From NCBI GenBank assembly GCA_009760855.2, contig WPIO01000019.1, positions 4,753,501-4,817,500 on the forward strand: a DNA stretch of 64,000 bases, written 5' to 3'. Under the pieces are notes generated by a model. It saw only the letters and a program-made list of their open reading frames with translations. It was not told where the DNA came from and ran no database searches. Within the stretch, counting starts at the first letter, position 1; the number at the start of each line of letters is the position of its first letter. Source of the stretch: Cristatella mucedo (lineage: Eukaryota; Bryozoa; Phylactolaemata; Cristatellidae). This document shows, piece after piece, positions 21,764 to 33,394 of the stretch. The position numbers and the translations under genes were made by a program.

Positions 21764-23009
21764 GTCTAAATTACCAACTCTGATTTAACTCTTGACTTAT
21801 TGTGTCAATGTATGGGCGCTCTTTTGATTGCTGCCGTGCTTTGGTACCGGCGGCATACATACGGGCGACGAGGCAGCGTCTGCCAACCGTTAGCCGTGTT
21901 TCGATGAGCCAGGCTTCACCGAGACATCTATCACGCATCGGCAAGAACTAGGATCCTTTACGCGCTGCGCTTGTGGTAAGTTCAGAAGCCACTACAGCGA
22001 AATCCTAATACTTGGTATTAAAATTCGGGAAAATTGTGGCGGACCTTAGCAGTCATCTTTCGCTGGTCTCTCTGCTTGTGACTAAATTGGTGAGCATCTT
22101 GTCTGAAGCATGCCTTTTTGTCTATCTGAAAAGGTGCACAACTTTCGCTCCTCGTGAAATTGGGTGCCTCACAGCTGAACTGGTTCCTTACTCTGCCAAA
22201 ATTTGAGATTCACAACACCTGCTGAACTTCGAGGAATGAAAGAACAGTGGTTGATAAAAACATAACCGGATAGCCTTGATAGCACTCAAGTACGGGTAAT
22301 GCTGAGATGACTAAGAAGCAGGGCTAAGGCGCGCCAATGACGGTAACACTGCAATGAACCTACTGCAGTTGCTTTCCGATACGGCGACCAATGTAGCACT
22401 GGCGAACTCTTTCGTTGACGCTCCGTGCAGTGAAATCGGGAAACTCGATACTCAACTTGGGAAGTAGAATTAATAGTTTTACTCGAAAGCATGGAAATGG
22501 CTGCTGGTATCTTGCAGGTAGGTATCTGCTAACCTAGCCTCAATTGGAGACGTGAGGAACGAAGTGGCCATTCCTCCTGAGCCGATCGTCGCCGCTACGG
22601 AAACTGTGGCTCTTGTAAATTGCTCCGAGATTGCTACTGTACAAAGTTCCGATTTAAATGGCTACTGCTCTACTGCTGGTCAGCCTGCGTTACTACTTTC
22701 TGATCGTGTTTCTGATGATTTGTGCACAATAATTCGTGTGAAATCCATTACCCATCATTACCTGCCAGATGAGGAAGCGTGTTTTGGCAGTGTTCAGTGT
22801 GGTAGCACTATTTTATTGCATATGCCTATGTTTTATGGTGACGTAGAAGACTGATTGCCTATCTCGCGAGTGCAAAGTTTTGATGGTTACTATTCACATT
22901 TTCGTCGAATTAGGGGATACATTTTTTCGATGACTGCTATATTTACCTGCCCACTTCTATGGCGATTCAACGAATATTTGAAGTTGGTAATGCAATTCCG
23001 ATATCTTCA
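21764..23009. other. Unassigned, with a 100-codon open frame
   Basis: The plus strand has an open frame at 22552-22854 with an ordinary mixed amino-acid composition (for example DEEACFGSVQCGSTILLHMP near its end, then a stop). A possible acceptor TTGCAG lies upstream at 22512-22517. I do not recognise the protein. It could be an exon or chance. The rest shows nothing. Confidence 0.25.
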
Positions 23010-23545
23010 TGCCTTCTCGCCTAGCTGCACTGGCTCACAGTCAAGCATCGCATTGACTTCAAGGTTATGTCAATTACCTTTAGGTCTCTTCATTCTTTGG
23101 CTCCAGCCTACCTATCAGATCTACCCCCTCACCTGGCTAAGCATCACACCAGTCGCTTTTCGGAATCTAATTGTTTACATTTGGAGACCGTGCCTTTAGT
23201 TTGTATGCTCCCAAATCCTGGAACTCACTTCCGACTTGCTTCACGACATCTTCTGACTTGTCCACATTTAAAAGCAAACTAGCGCATCTATTAATTAGAA
23301 TGTTTAGTGGATCCATGTAATTCGTCCTTAACGTGCTCCTTCTCGCCGACACTGCATGCTGCGACTAACAAAATTTGCATGCTGACCCTGTGCATGTCAC
23401 CCCTAACCATGCTATGTTTGTTGTCATCGAGCATGCTACTACTAACCATTCGATCTTGTTTCATTTGTAGCAAATTTAAAGTACCTAGTAAGAAATTGAG
23501 TTCTTTGAGGGCACTATACCAAATGTTTTATTATTACCATTCATG
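23010..23545 (+). pseudogene. L2-like LINE, ORF2 end and 3' UTR
   Basis: The copy starts within DLHWLPVKQ, here decayed, and keeps FRSLHSLAPAYLSDLPP and NPGTHF in place of the WNSLP motif. The 3' UTR runs to the terminal box AGAAATTGAGTTCTTTGAGG and ATTATTACC. It is 5'-truncated and frameshifted. Confidence 0.75.
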
Positions 23546-24021
23546 CACCTGCACGTCAACTAACTTAGTATGGCTAAGACCATTCTACAATAGCGGAGTC
23601 GATTTTTTAAAATAGCACATGATTTGAACGTCCTGTTCATATTCACAGTAACTTAAATGTCCAGTCCCTTTCAAAATTCTCAGTGGGTGTATGCTCTGCT
23701 AAGAGGTCTACTGAATGCAGCCTGGCATACCCTTTAGACTGCTGAATTGAATGCGAGGCATCTCAGACTCGATTGCTGAGTCGATGCATGAGTTGAACCT
23801 GATAACTCGCCGTCGAAATCGCTTTTTCAAAAGCGCGTAGAGGTTTGTTCATCATTATTTCGTGTGCAATAATCACGATCGAGTTGTGAGATGTTTTCAA
23901 ATATCTATTGAGATAAGGCTGAAGCCAAAGGGGTTCAAAGCCTGTATCCATCCCAAAGAAATTATGCTGAAGGCCAGGAAAGCCAAGGGTTTAAGGGATA
24001 CATAACAGAAATAATTAGAAT

Positions 24022-24170
24022 ATAATGTAATTCATTTGCATAGTGCCCCAAGAGAACACAATCTCTATTCAGGCGCTTCACAAATGCCTCGGGACTTGAG
24101 CCCACGACCTCAGTCCGACCTTGATCGGGGCGAGCGCCTTAAGCGCGGGACCAACGCAGCTCGGCAATAA
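24022..24170 (-). mobile_element. tRNA-derived SINE, family A
   Basis: On the plus strand the tail comes first (AATTCATTTGCATAGTGCCC, then AGAGAACACAATCTCT), followed by CTCGGGACTTGAGCCCACGA (B box) and the head ending CAGCTCGGCAA. All landmarks of the family are present with moderate divergence. Confidence 0.85.
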
Positions 24171-24177
24171 CGAGTCT

Positions 24178-24545
24178 TATGTATAGCGCCCTATAAGAAT
24201 TAAATCTCTTTAAAGACAGGTTGCAAGAGAAGCAATAGCCAAGAATTACAAGTTATCATTCAGACAAGCAAGCAAAAGCACATTGATATTATGCTAAGAC
24301 GATAATGCGAATGCATACCCAGTAAGAAACACTCAGGGCCGCTGCTTATTTGGACACGTGGTTAGTGGCGTCGGCTGAATGACAGGTAAGTATTCAAAGC
24401 ACAAACAAGCAAACAAAAATTCACTGCAGCACAGGAAAATCTCAGTGAAGCAGATGCGTCTTTAGCTGCGAGTTAAATGGCGCACATGTCAATTCCGTCG
24501 TTGACAGCAGCCAGAAGCGTGATCCAGACTTTCGGTGAGTACGAG
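24178..24545 (-). pseudogene. L2-like subfamily 3, 3' end
   Basis: The terminal box TAGCGCCCTATAAGAATTAA lies at the low-coordinate end. On the minus strand the far end translates to a string resembling APKVWITLLAAVNDGIDM, the end of L2-like ORF2. It resembles 7540-7680 more than the main subfamily. The frame is broken. Confidence 0.5.
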
Positions 24546-27114
24546 GTGACTATCAAAAATGGACTTCAATTTTCTGCGGAACGGCGAGACGACTGGAAGA
24601 AGAGGAGCGGGTGTGGAGAGAGTACACTAGAGGAGCAGGGAGGTCGGACAGGTAGGTAGATTGGTGCAAGAGAAGCTGCTAGAGAAATCCTGAATCAGGG
24701 ACACAAGCATTAGCTACAGTCGTCAGTCGATCGTTGCCATCGCTGTGCTGCTTCCTTCGCTTACCGCCTGTTTGACCTCTTTCAAATATTGAGACTGTGT
24801 CGTTGCTAGAGATCTTCCTTGATAGACTGTGAAATTTTTATGCACCGAGAAAGTAGCCGACGACGCTTATAATGCATGTATATTTAAATTCCTAGAGGGT
24901 TTTCTTTTCAGGCAGCGACTAATCAGCGTTTCCCGATGAAATGTCACAAGTCGTCGAACGGAAATTAAGTCGTAATTTGTTACACCAAGCGTAAGTATGT
25001 TTCGATACCCAAGACTTGGTTCTTGAGCTTCTACCTTCTGTGTACCGGTGTTTCTGCACTAAGCAATTTAAAGCAACTCGTGCCCAGAACTCATTCATCA
25101 GAAATAAGTAAGGTGCAGTACTTGTTTGGGCACTAAAGTTTAAGATTGAAGCAATTTAATTGCTTCTAAATGCTTTGTGAAAATTCCAATGCAGTCAAAT
25201 AATTTTTAGCATGAAAATATCAGCTTATGTAAAATTCATTGTTCATCCGGTAAACACTTGTGGTTTCCGTCGAATGTTTCGAAGGACTACTCTAGTATTC
25301 GTAATGCTGGTGGAATATCTGCGGGTTGGTGGTAGACTTTAAAAATGACTACTGACTTTAAGGAGCTTGTGATTTTCCATTCAAACTAGGATGAGGGTTA
25401 TGACCCGGTAAGGCTTTTTAAAAGAATAATTATTTGACAGAGCAAGCAGGAGGGAGAGGGGGAGGGGAGCTGGCTTAATTTACTGAGAGGAGAAGTAGGA
25501 AGCCTATTGAAAGGTTAGTTTTTGCCTCAGCCTAATTTGGCGTGCGCGGTGCTCTGGTCTACTCTATAGTGAGTATTCCAGTTAGGCGGTTTCCAAAATC
25601 TGAAGGTGGACGATGTAGTCCAAAATTTATTCTCTCGATTGGTATTTCACTCTCTTTTTAAGAGCCAGCATACGTTAACATAACTATGGCAGCTCGAACT
25701 GCTGTGAACACCGTCCTGAAATTGCCAAAGAGAGCTTGATCTCTATACAAGGGGTAGCCGTATAATATCACAAAAAGGCCATTAAAGTAACGGAGCATTA
25801 CGAAGAAGTCAAAGTTTGCATATGCCGAGATATTTGCTGTAATGAACCTGCAAGTAGAGTCTTCAATGTAGCCTTGAAGCCTGAACTAATTTTTCCCCTA
25901 AAACATTGTGTCCAGTCAACCCCGAAGACACCTAGCCGAGCCGGTTTCTTAGCAGCACTCACGGGTTAGCCGTGTCTTTTGGGAGACCCAGGTTTTTTAG
26001 TGTCTGGATTTTGGGCCCTGAGAGCCCTGGTCCTGGTTGTAATCGTATGGACGGTAGAATTCCATTCTTAGTCGTAACGTAACCAGGATGCTCTGCATAC
26101 AGCTAACATGTGATACCTGGAGTCAATGGAGCACGGCGGTGCTCTAAATTTGCTGCAATCATGACAGTGTCGGTGCAATTCATGACCTGCTAATACGCTA
26201 CTAATAATAATCTTTCATCAAAAAGGAGCTTCATTTTTCTAATTATGCGCGTCCTGCAAAACAAAATTACTAGAAGTGAAACCGCTGCTCCGCTCGAAGT
26301 CAGTGAAGTTGCTTTAACAATGGCTGTCGGCGTCGAATTGTTTGCTTCTAATGTCCAGTCATGTTGCAAACTCAAAAAGAGATTGCAGCTATCTCTCTAA
26401 ATAGCCATCGATAACCGAGTAACTGGCCGTATAAGGGACTTTGAAATCACGAAACAGAAAAGTGAAATAAGCTTTTCATAAACCATGGTTTATTAAAGTT
26501 GCAATGTTTGAAAGGTTTTTTGAGTTTCTACAAAATTAATTTGTGTCAAAAGTATGGAAAATAAGCACAGAGAGTAACTTTTAGAAATGTTTGCTCGGCT
26601 TGCTTAAAAGTGAGCTACAATTTCTTACGAAAGCATTTGATTAAACTATCACAGAAAAACATGCCCACATATTACTATGCTTTTATTTTACGCAATATTA
26701 GCATTCGATACAAAGATTTAATTTTTTCAAAGCATATTAGACATCTCCTGTGCAGTACATGAAGAACAAATCTTAAGGGTGGTGCGGCTACCAAATTTGA
26801 CGAAGCAAAGGTCTTCTTTAAATATAAATAAGCTTGCGCTCATGTCGGATGTGTATTTCTACTTGTTTGCTGCTTATTCACAAAACTGCTTAGCTACGGT
26901 GCAGGAGAAAACTGTAAAATGTTTAGGTGAGTGGGATGTCAGACTGCATATAAAAATTTAAGAAATGTAGACAGACACAATGGAAAAATGATATCTTTAT
27001 CTACATTCGTTAAATCAATGACCCGTGTTTCTGCCTGTAGACCGTTAGCATCGACTTACAGAAACTGTGAAAAGTTAGTGAAAGATAAGAATAATTTAAC
27101 CCACTAAGCAGGCC
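24546..27114. other. Unassigned AT-rich DNA
   Basis: About 2.5 kb without recognisable genes or repeats. Short homopurine stretches occur near 25440-25500. Open frames are short and lack motifs. Confidence 0.4.
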
Positions 27115-27504
27115 CACTGCCCAGGATTTCTGCGAGTAGACCAAATCCTCACTAACGATGACCCTCAGCCGCACAGCAGCACCAAAATCACAGGTCACAC
27201 CTTCACCCATGCTCTTTTTTAAAATTGTACCGAACGCGAGCTACGTTGGTTTTTCTTTAGATTTCTGATATATTACTTGAAGCGATTATTTGAAAGTTGA
27301 GATCTTATACACTGCCCAGGATTTCTGCGAGTAGACCAAATCCTCACTAACGATGACCCTCAGCCGCACAGCAGCACCAAAATCACAGGTCACACCTTCA
27401 CCCATGCTCTTTTTTAAAATTGTACCGAACGCGAGCTACGTTGGTTTTTCTTTAGATTTCTGATATATTACTTGAAGCGATTATTTGAAAGTTGAGATCT
27501 TATA
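27115..27504. repeat. Perfect 195-bp tandem duplication
   Basis: 27115-27309 and 27310-27504 are identical over 195 bp, both starting CACTGCCCAGGATTTCTGCG and ending GTTGAGATCTTATA. No difference was seen in a base-by-base comparison. The unit has no relatives elsewhere in the window. Perfect identity means a very recent duplication or an assembly artefact. Confidence 0.95.
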
Positions 27505-29075
27505 AAGACCTGGTTGGCGTCGACCACGAAATGGAATGATCGTCAAATGAAAAACCAACAAAGTGGTAAAGCAAAAGGATGACACACATGTAAAGCTTTG
27601 ACAGGCGCCACGGGAGAGTAACCGACTGGCGCCACTAGCTCTGCAGCATACGGTGTTCGTATTGCGAAAAGCAAAGCGACGAGGGAGGAGCGGTACCTAC
27701 CCCTTGAGTGGGACGGTCAAGGTTGCGGATAGAACGCAGCGAAAGAGACGAGCGCGAGGAAAAGTGCCCGCATCAATAGCTTCAAGTATCTTCAAGCAGG
27801 ATGCGCGTGAAAGCAGGGCTGAAGTAGAATCTAGCGAGCGCGGAGCCGTCACGATCGCTGGCGGCTACCGTTGGCTAGCCATTACGGAGACGATGCGAGC
27901 TCGCTCACTTCTAAAGCATGCTGCCTTAGGCGCGCCATCAAAGGGGCACACAAGGTCGTCAAAATGCGCTACGCAGATCTGCCTGGCCACAGGCACTTCG
28001 GCGTCCTGCGAATGCATTTCCTTCGCGATTGAGAAGCAGGACTGAGGCTCGTTAGCATAGCATGGCGCGAGTGGCGGCGCCTGCACCGCTGCTCTGCATC
28101 CACAGCTGGAAGTGGACAGGTGGTCGTGGAATTACCAGCAGGTGCTCTGCATGGCCTGCCGGCGATCGTTCGTTTCATAGCCAGCCGCAGCTGGGAATGA
28201 GATCTCTCGTATGCTTCGTATGCCGCATATTCAAATCGGCCCTAAACTCTGGGCGCTTGCCGGGCTCCCTCCTCTCTTCCTTGCGCCATTGTGCGCCGTT
28301 TTCCCCGCCTCTTTACGTTGACCGTGGAGTACGGATGTGACCATGGAGTACGTGGAGTACGGAGGTGCGTGCAGAACAGTGAGGGAGCGGCAAGCGGCAT
28401 CCGAGTGAGCAAGAGGCAGCTCAGCGAAAGGAAATCGAACGAGGCCGAAGCTGACTGGAGTTTGCGAGACTGAAGCGGAAAGCGAGCTGTCTGCATCGGT
28501 CAAATACTGGAAATGTGGTCATGCGCCAGACGCCCGGGAAAGAGTACCGGTACTTGGAATGGGCTAAGCGAACGGCATCCGTCATCGACGTGATCTATTA
28601 GTACGAACCTTGACAAGTCACCAGCAAACTTTAGCGCTCAGACGTGCCGCCACAGGCAGCTCGAGCTCACCGGGGCAGTGCATGGAAAAGGTCGAATCTT
28701 TTCAGCGACGAAGCGTTTCTCTTCGAGGCAAATACGTTGTTGGCATCGCGACTGCTCAGAGCCCCAGGCCACAGGAGTTTCTCGACCACGGCTTGTTTGG
28801 AAGTATCCCAAAGAGGCTAAAAGCAACCCGCTATCTTATATGTGGACATATATACCTGCATTGGCTCTTTTTCTTTCAGTGAACTAGTCATACGGAAAAA
28901 CTTGCAAGGAGGTCGGCCATCCAAACGAAGATGATACAATTCCCCCACAGGTTTCGTGTACGGCCTTTTTATTTCTTTTAAATTTAAGATTTCTCAGGTT
29001 AAATGACGTGCAACCATCAAGTTCTATACACTACAATGCAGGGTTCGGTAGCGCAAAAAGACGAAGCCCATCACG
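27505..29075. other. Unassigned, GC-richer around 27.6-28.5 kb
   Basis: Overlapping open frames on both strands reflect few stops in GC-rich sequence. No protein motif or splice arrangement convinces. Nothing is claimed. Confidence 0.4.
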
Positions 29076-29160
29076 CAGCGATTACGTAACACCCCGCAAC
29101 TACGTAACACCCCACAATTACATAATGCCCCGTGATTACGTAATGTCCCCGCAATTGCGG
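29076..29160. promoter_or_regulatory. Short tandem array of TTACGTAA-like sites
   Basis: Four units of 17-19 bp follow each other: GATTACGTAACACCCC, AACTACGTAACACCCC, AATTACATAATGCCCC and GATTACGTAATGTCCCC. GATTACGTAAT matches the palindromic binding site of PAR-type bZIP and C/EBP factors (RTTACGTAAY). The repeat is directly visible; a regulatory role is inference, and no gene start was recognised nearby. Confidence 0.5.
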
Positions 29161-30104
29161 GATGACTATAACCCTTGAGGTAGGCTGACTGCTTTTGATT
29201 GTTGCGTGCTAGCTAGTATGCTGCGTCTCCTGTGCATATGACGATAAAACTTAGGACACCTTATGAATTGATTTGTGATTACTAAGTTATCTGATATTGC
29301 AACCTCATACAGTACATGACAGCAGAGCTCGAAGCTGAATCTAGATTACGAACTATGAGCTTTGCCGCTGAGTTGAAACTAAGCCATTTATGAAATAGCC
29401 ACGATAAGCTGAGGCTTGTGAACAGCGCCACGTTTGATTATGTACGAGGTTATTGCATGACTAATGATCCGGCCATCGTATAAGGCGTGGGCTACACAGC
29501 AGTCGCTCTGTTGAAGCAGCGGTCTGCCGGTCTGTGAGTCCTAGCGCTGAGCGTGAGTTGCTGTAAGACTGTTAGCGAGTCGTTCGGAAGTCACCTTTCG
29601 CATCAGCTGTAAGATAGAGGTTATTCTTGAGTTTTTTCTAATAAATCGTGCCGTTGTTATCGTTGTGTGCAGAATACCGAGCGCCGTGTTGTTACCGTCC
29701 GCGTATTTCGAGCTTCTGGTCTGTGCACATTGCACGCGTTGTAGCGTACCCGAACTGGTAAGGGTTTTGCGGTCTTAACCCATTAAAAGCGTGCAGTTGG
29801 AGTATCGACGGTTAAAGAAAAGCAAAAAAACCACTCCGGCAATCGTAAGCTCAGATATCTAATGTCGCAATGGAAAAGCGCAGGAAAACGCCTTCAGCAG
29901 CCATTTAGTCCTCATCGATTACATTGAGGAGCAAGGTCGCATGAGATCGAGTTAGTGAAACGGAGAATCTAGGCAGCACCTTTAAGGAAAAGTGTGGCAG
30001 AAATACGGAAGTTCTGCCCAATGTATACTCGGCATTAGCAGTAGCAATTTTAATAATAAAGAATTTAATTATAATAAGCACCTCACGAACTACCTGCACA
30101 GACA
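29161..30104. other. Unassigned spacer
   Basis: No gene or repeat was recognised between the bZIP-like array and the inverted-repeat element. Confidence 0.4.
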
Positions 30105-30140
30105 CAGCATATGAGCCCGATGGCGGTGACCCGGGTTACC
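30105..30140. repeat. Left 36-bp terminal inverted repeat
   Basis: It starts CAGCAT and contains AGCCCGATGGCGGTGACCC, GGGTTACC at its inner end. It is the inverted mate of 30912-30947, matching at about 31 of 36 positions. Confidence 0.75.
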
Positions 30141-30387
30141 GAATTTCCGCCAGTAAAATTGCAATTAATTATATATTTTGCGGATAGCTGCTCTAAAAAA
30201 CTACATTATTTTGAAGTCGAAAACGCCGTTGAACTGATTCAGGAGCAGCGCCGTCAGAATCAAGTCGAAGCAATCTGAAGAACTATGTGCGCAAGAGCTC
30301 AATGAAAAATGCACGCTATGGCTGGCTACAGTGGCGATATAAAAGATGTTAGCAATGATGTTCTTAACAATGCAATCAAACTGGTGA

Positions 30388-30702
30388 GCAAGTTCGTGGA
30401 AGCATTTCCCGGAAACTTCATTGCCACCCGCTGGTCTGAAAAGAATATGCAGGAGGTCCGGAATCGCGGCACCAGTGGTCGGCAGGGTAGTAGCGCTGAT
30501 AGTGAAGGCGAAGATCCTGACAAATATTGGCGCGCCATTGTCGGCGGCATCCGATATAGTGCAGACTCGTGGCAGAAAAAAAAGAGCATCGGCGCCGAAG
30601 GCTGCTCCGATCGTGCAGATACGCTCTGTGGGGCGCCCGAAGAAGGCACCAGCGGTTGTCCCAAATCAGCCATCAATCTTGAGCAATTTCTTTAATAAGT
30701 AG
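30388..30702 (+). CDS. Putative AT-hook protein inside the inverted-repeat element
   Basis: The frame opens after a stop at 30385-30387 and has no ATG at its start, so it may be the 3' part of a spliced or frameshifted gene. Near the C-terminus it has two AT-hook-like basic motifs, RGRKKR and VGRPKK, which in known proteins bind the minor groove of AT-rich DNA. It ends PNQPSILSNFFNK, loosely like a PCNA-interacting (PIP) box. The frame one base earlier is also open (30309-30695, ATG start, with an acidic SEGEDPDKYW stretch), and I cannot decide which is real. No catalytic transposase motif is visible in either. Confidence 0.35.
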   Translation, partial: ASSWKHFPETSLPPAGLKRICRRSGIAAPVVGRVVALIVKAKILTNIGAPLSAASDIVQTRGRKKRASAPKAAPIVQIRSVGRPKKAPAVVPNQPSILSNFFNK

Positions 30703-30911
30703 GCTCAATTTTCGTGATGCAGCCCAGGATCCTTGCTTTGGATCCGGTTAGCCCTTGCGAACTTGCGCAATAAAAATTATCGTTTTCGAAATCACTGTCT
30801 TTCTCTTGACGAATAGAACCTGACGAGCCCAACGTTTTTAGCCTATTTGCATATAGTTTGGACCAATATTCAGGTATTTATCGCAGTCCGCGCGCGCAGC
30901 CGGGTTACCGT

Positions 30912-30947
30912 GGTGACCCGGGTTACCACCATCGGGCTGAAATGCTG
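30912..30947. repeat. Right 36-bp terminal inverted repeat
   Basis: Inverted mate of 30105-30140, reading GGTGACCCGGGTTACCACC and then ATCGGGCTGAAATGCTG. The mismatches to the left copy are at the AT/TTC dinucleotide region and a few transitions. Confidence 0.75.
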
Positions 30948-33287
30948 GGAGTGTTTAGTTTCACTTTCAATGTAAGGTCAGGGTGTGCCTGGTGCCAATC
31001 GACAGAAAACGGCAGGCGTTGATGGCTTCGTCTCCGGAGGATTTAAGAGAGGATAGAGGCATCGTTAAGCGACAGCAGTCAGAGTTGGCTGTGCAAGAGA
31101 AAGCTCATGCAGCAAGTATTTCAAATAGGCAAGGCTGTTCGCAGCAGTCATTGTTGAAGTGTCCATGCGAGGTGCATGCTGAGAGTCCCTTATGCAGAAA
31201 TGCCAGGGAGCCATACCCAAGTTACCATTCTGAAGTTTTCCCAAGGAAAGAATTATTAGGGACATTTTATTGAATTTTCAGTGCCGTATGGATATCAAAA
31301 TTTGTTGTATCGAAGATCCCGCAGCGGACTTGTCATCGTAGGACCACTCCGACGCGAGATAGCAAATCTCCCTTTTCTGCTACTAGGGCAAGCAGGACGT
31401 TCCAGCGCTTGCATGGCACTGCAGCGTTGAACAGTTAGTCGGGTAGGTCGCGCAATTCCTGAGGCGTGCAATTTCGCGGCTAGGAAGACCGCTAGGAGTA
31501 ACTTTAAGCTTGAGATCGCATACGAACCCTAGAGAGTCGCGCAATAAATCCATCAGATCAATCTGGTCAGAGCGAGGGACGTGGGCTGGATTGCAGAAAC
31601 CACTAAGCTAAACAAAATCTTCAAGCACCTCAAGTCTCAAGAGTGGGCAGATTCGTCATTGCAACAGCGAGACGTCTTTACAGTGTCAGAACGGCAGGCT
31701 GCGGAAGCGGTGAGCAATGTATCACAACCAATTAGTCAAGCAAGAACGTTTGCGTGCTAATTGAAGCTCTACTGCGGCATTTAGTGAGGCTCGAGTCTCT
31801 AAGCGGCGAGAGCAAAAGACAACTCAGACGCACTTCAGGTTCCATCAAAATTTTGCGTTATCATTCTTCAGCGAAAATAAAACATTCTCCGTCAAAACTA
31901 ACTGTTTGAAATTCCAGTATTTCGCTAATTTTGTGTGTGAACCCATTAAAATGTTTCTCAAAGGAAACTCGATGATGATTAACACAAATGAAAAAGGTTG
32001 ATCGTCGCAGAATTAATTACGCGATGGTATTTTGTAGATGACGTAATATATGTACTGATGAGCAAGAACGGTGGTGATGCTGTGCCTAAGCAATAAGAAA
32101 AAGCGAAAAAAGTACTGATTAATTGGGCTATGGAAGTGTCTCACTGCCAAAATTTGACATTCAAAAGGGGAATAGTGGGATAAAAATGTTCGTATTTGCT
32201 GTGCAGAACCAAACCAGTATTAAAGCATTTTGCGTGAAAGCATCGTACCGAATTACTTGCGCGAACTTAGAATCAATGTTCATTCCACAGAGTTCGCGAG
32301 GGAGTTCTGGAAACTCAGCAGAAAACAGCAGCATTTGAAACTTATTAGCCTTTTGAGTGTGAATACTTGGAAGGAAGGCGGTGACTAGCGATTGCTGAAG
32401 CAAAATTTAGTGCCGTAATTATAAGAACATCGCTAATAATCGGTCTGCTGAGAGTAATGCTGATTGATATCTCTACGAGGCTGGGGCTTTAGTGAGGAGA
32501 ACCCACAGCAGATGCTGTAAACTTAGCAGATGTCGACTGATAAGGGCGATGAGCTAGGCTAATTAGGCAGTCCATTAGCTTTTCGCCGACATCGCGTTTA
32601 CGCAGAGTCCTTGGACCATAAACGATTATAAAGCTTGACAGGCTATAGGCTTATAAAGGGCTATGAGCATAAAAAAAGCTTATTCAAAGAGTGGCCTCAG
32701 CATTCCAGCAGCTTGAGCTAATTGCATTCCAGCAGTTTGAGCACTCCTCTCTGGAAGCCTGCGAGCCATTCGTCCGGCAGGGGCTACCCAGATTTTGGAG
32801 GGGGGAAGAGGCATGCTGGGTACGTGCACCAACGATGGCGCTCCTGCTAGCGGATTGCTTTGCGGATGAGAAGGGCTGAAACCCAGACGAGCCACCATCC
32901 CTTCGCCTAAGGGTCGCGTCTTCGTCTAGGAAACGAAGAGACCGATGGGTCCCGCGTGTGGATTCGTTAATAGCCTCGTTCTTGGCCCCGCTCTCAATTC
33001 TGTAATGAACTGGTGACTCTTCTGGATGTTAGCTAGCGAATGAATCCCCTGCCATCAGATACAAGGGAGTTTTAACGCATTCAGCTTAGTTTGAGGAGGA
33101 CCAGCCACGCCCCTTCAGCCAGACCAAAGGGGAGTCTAGGTCCCCTCCCTACATGCTAGCTGAAGACCGACCTGGCGGCGGCGCACAGCAGAACTCCAGC
33201 AGGCTGAAGCATCGCCCAGCACGGTCCTTAGCATCCTGTGAGCGCGACCATGACCACCGGATTTAGAGGAGGGCAATAAAGAAGGCC
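30948..33287. other. Unassigned DNA
   Basis: More than 2 kb without a recognised gene or repeat. A proline-poor open frame at 30983-31273 and others are short and motif-free. Confidence 0.4.
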
Positions 33288-33380
33288 AACTAATTAAAGC
33301 GAGGAATTCCGTCCGTCACGCGGCAAGATGGCACACTTCCGTCACTCGGCAAGATGGCGCTGCGTTGTATTACGTGACCA
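33288..33380. repeat. Dispersed repeat with CAAGATGGC sites, copy 1
   Basis: Contains two units of the form CCGTCACGCGGCAAGATGGC and CGTCACTCGGCAAGATGGC, then GCTGCGTTGT and ACGTGACC. The same arrangement recurs at 49870-49963. CAAGATGGC is the core site of the zinc-finger factor YY1, used for example in the L1 LINE promoter. The repeat is real; YY1 binding is inferred. Confidence 0.65.
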
Positions 33381-33394
33381 TACTATTCAGATAA

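Larger units (their letters stand above)
30105..30947 (+). mobile_element. 843-bp inverted-repeat element with small ORF
   Basis: Two 36-bp inverted repeats bound this unit. Inside lie an open reading frame with AT-hook motifs and, 67 bp after its stop, an AATAAA at 30769. The layout is that of a class II DNA transposon or a shortened derivative. The superfamily is uncertain. The CAG terminus is compatible with several cut-and-paste groups, and no target-site duplication could be identified in the flanks (CAGACA on the left, GGAGTG on the right). No second copy was seen in the window. Confidence 0.55.

Noticed and set aside
24477-24659. 60-codon plus-strand frame
   Set aside because: It overlaps the antisense of a LINE fragment and has no motif.
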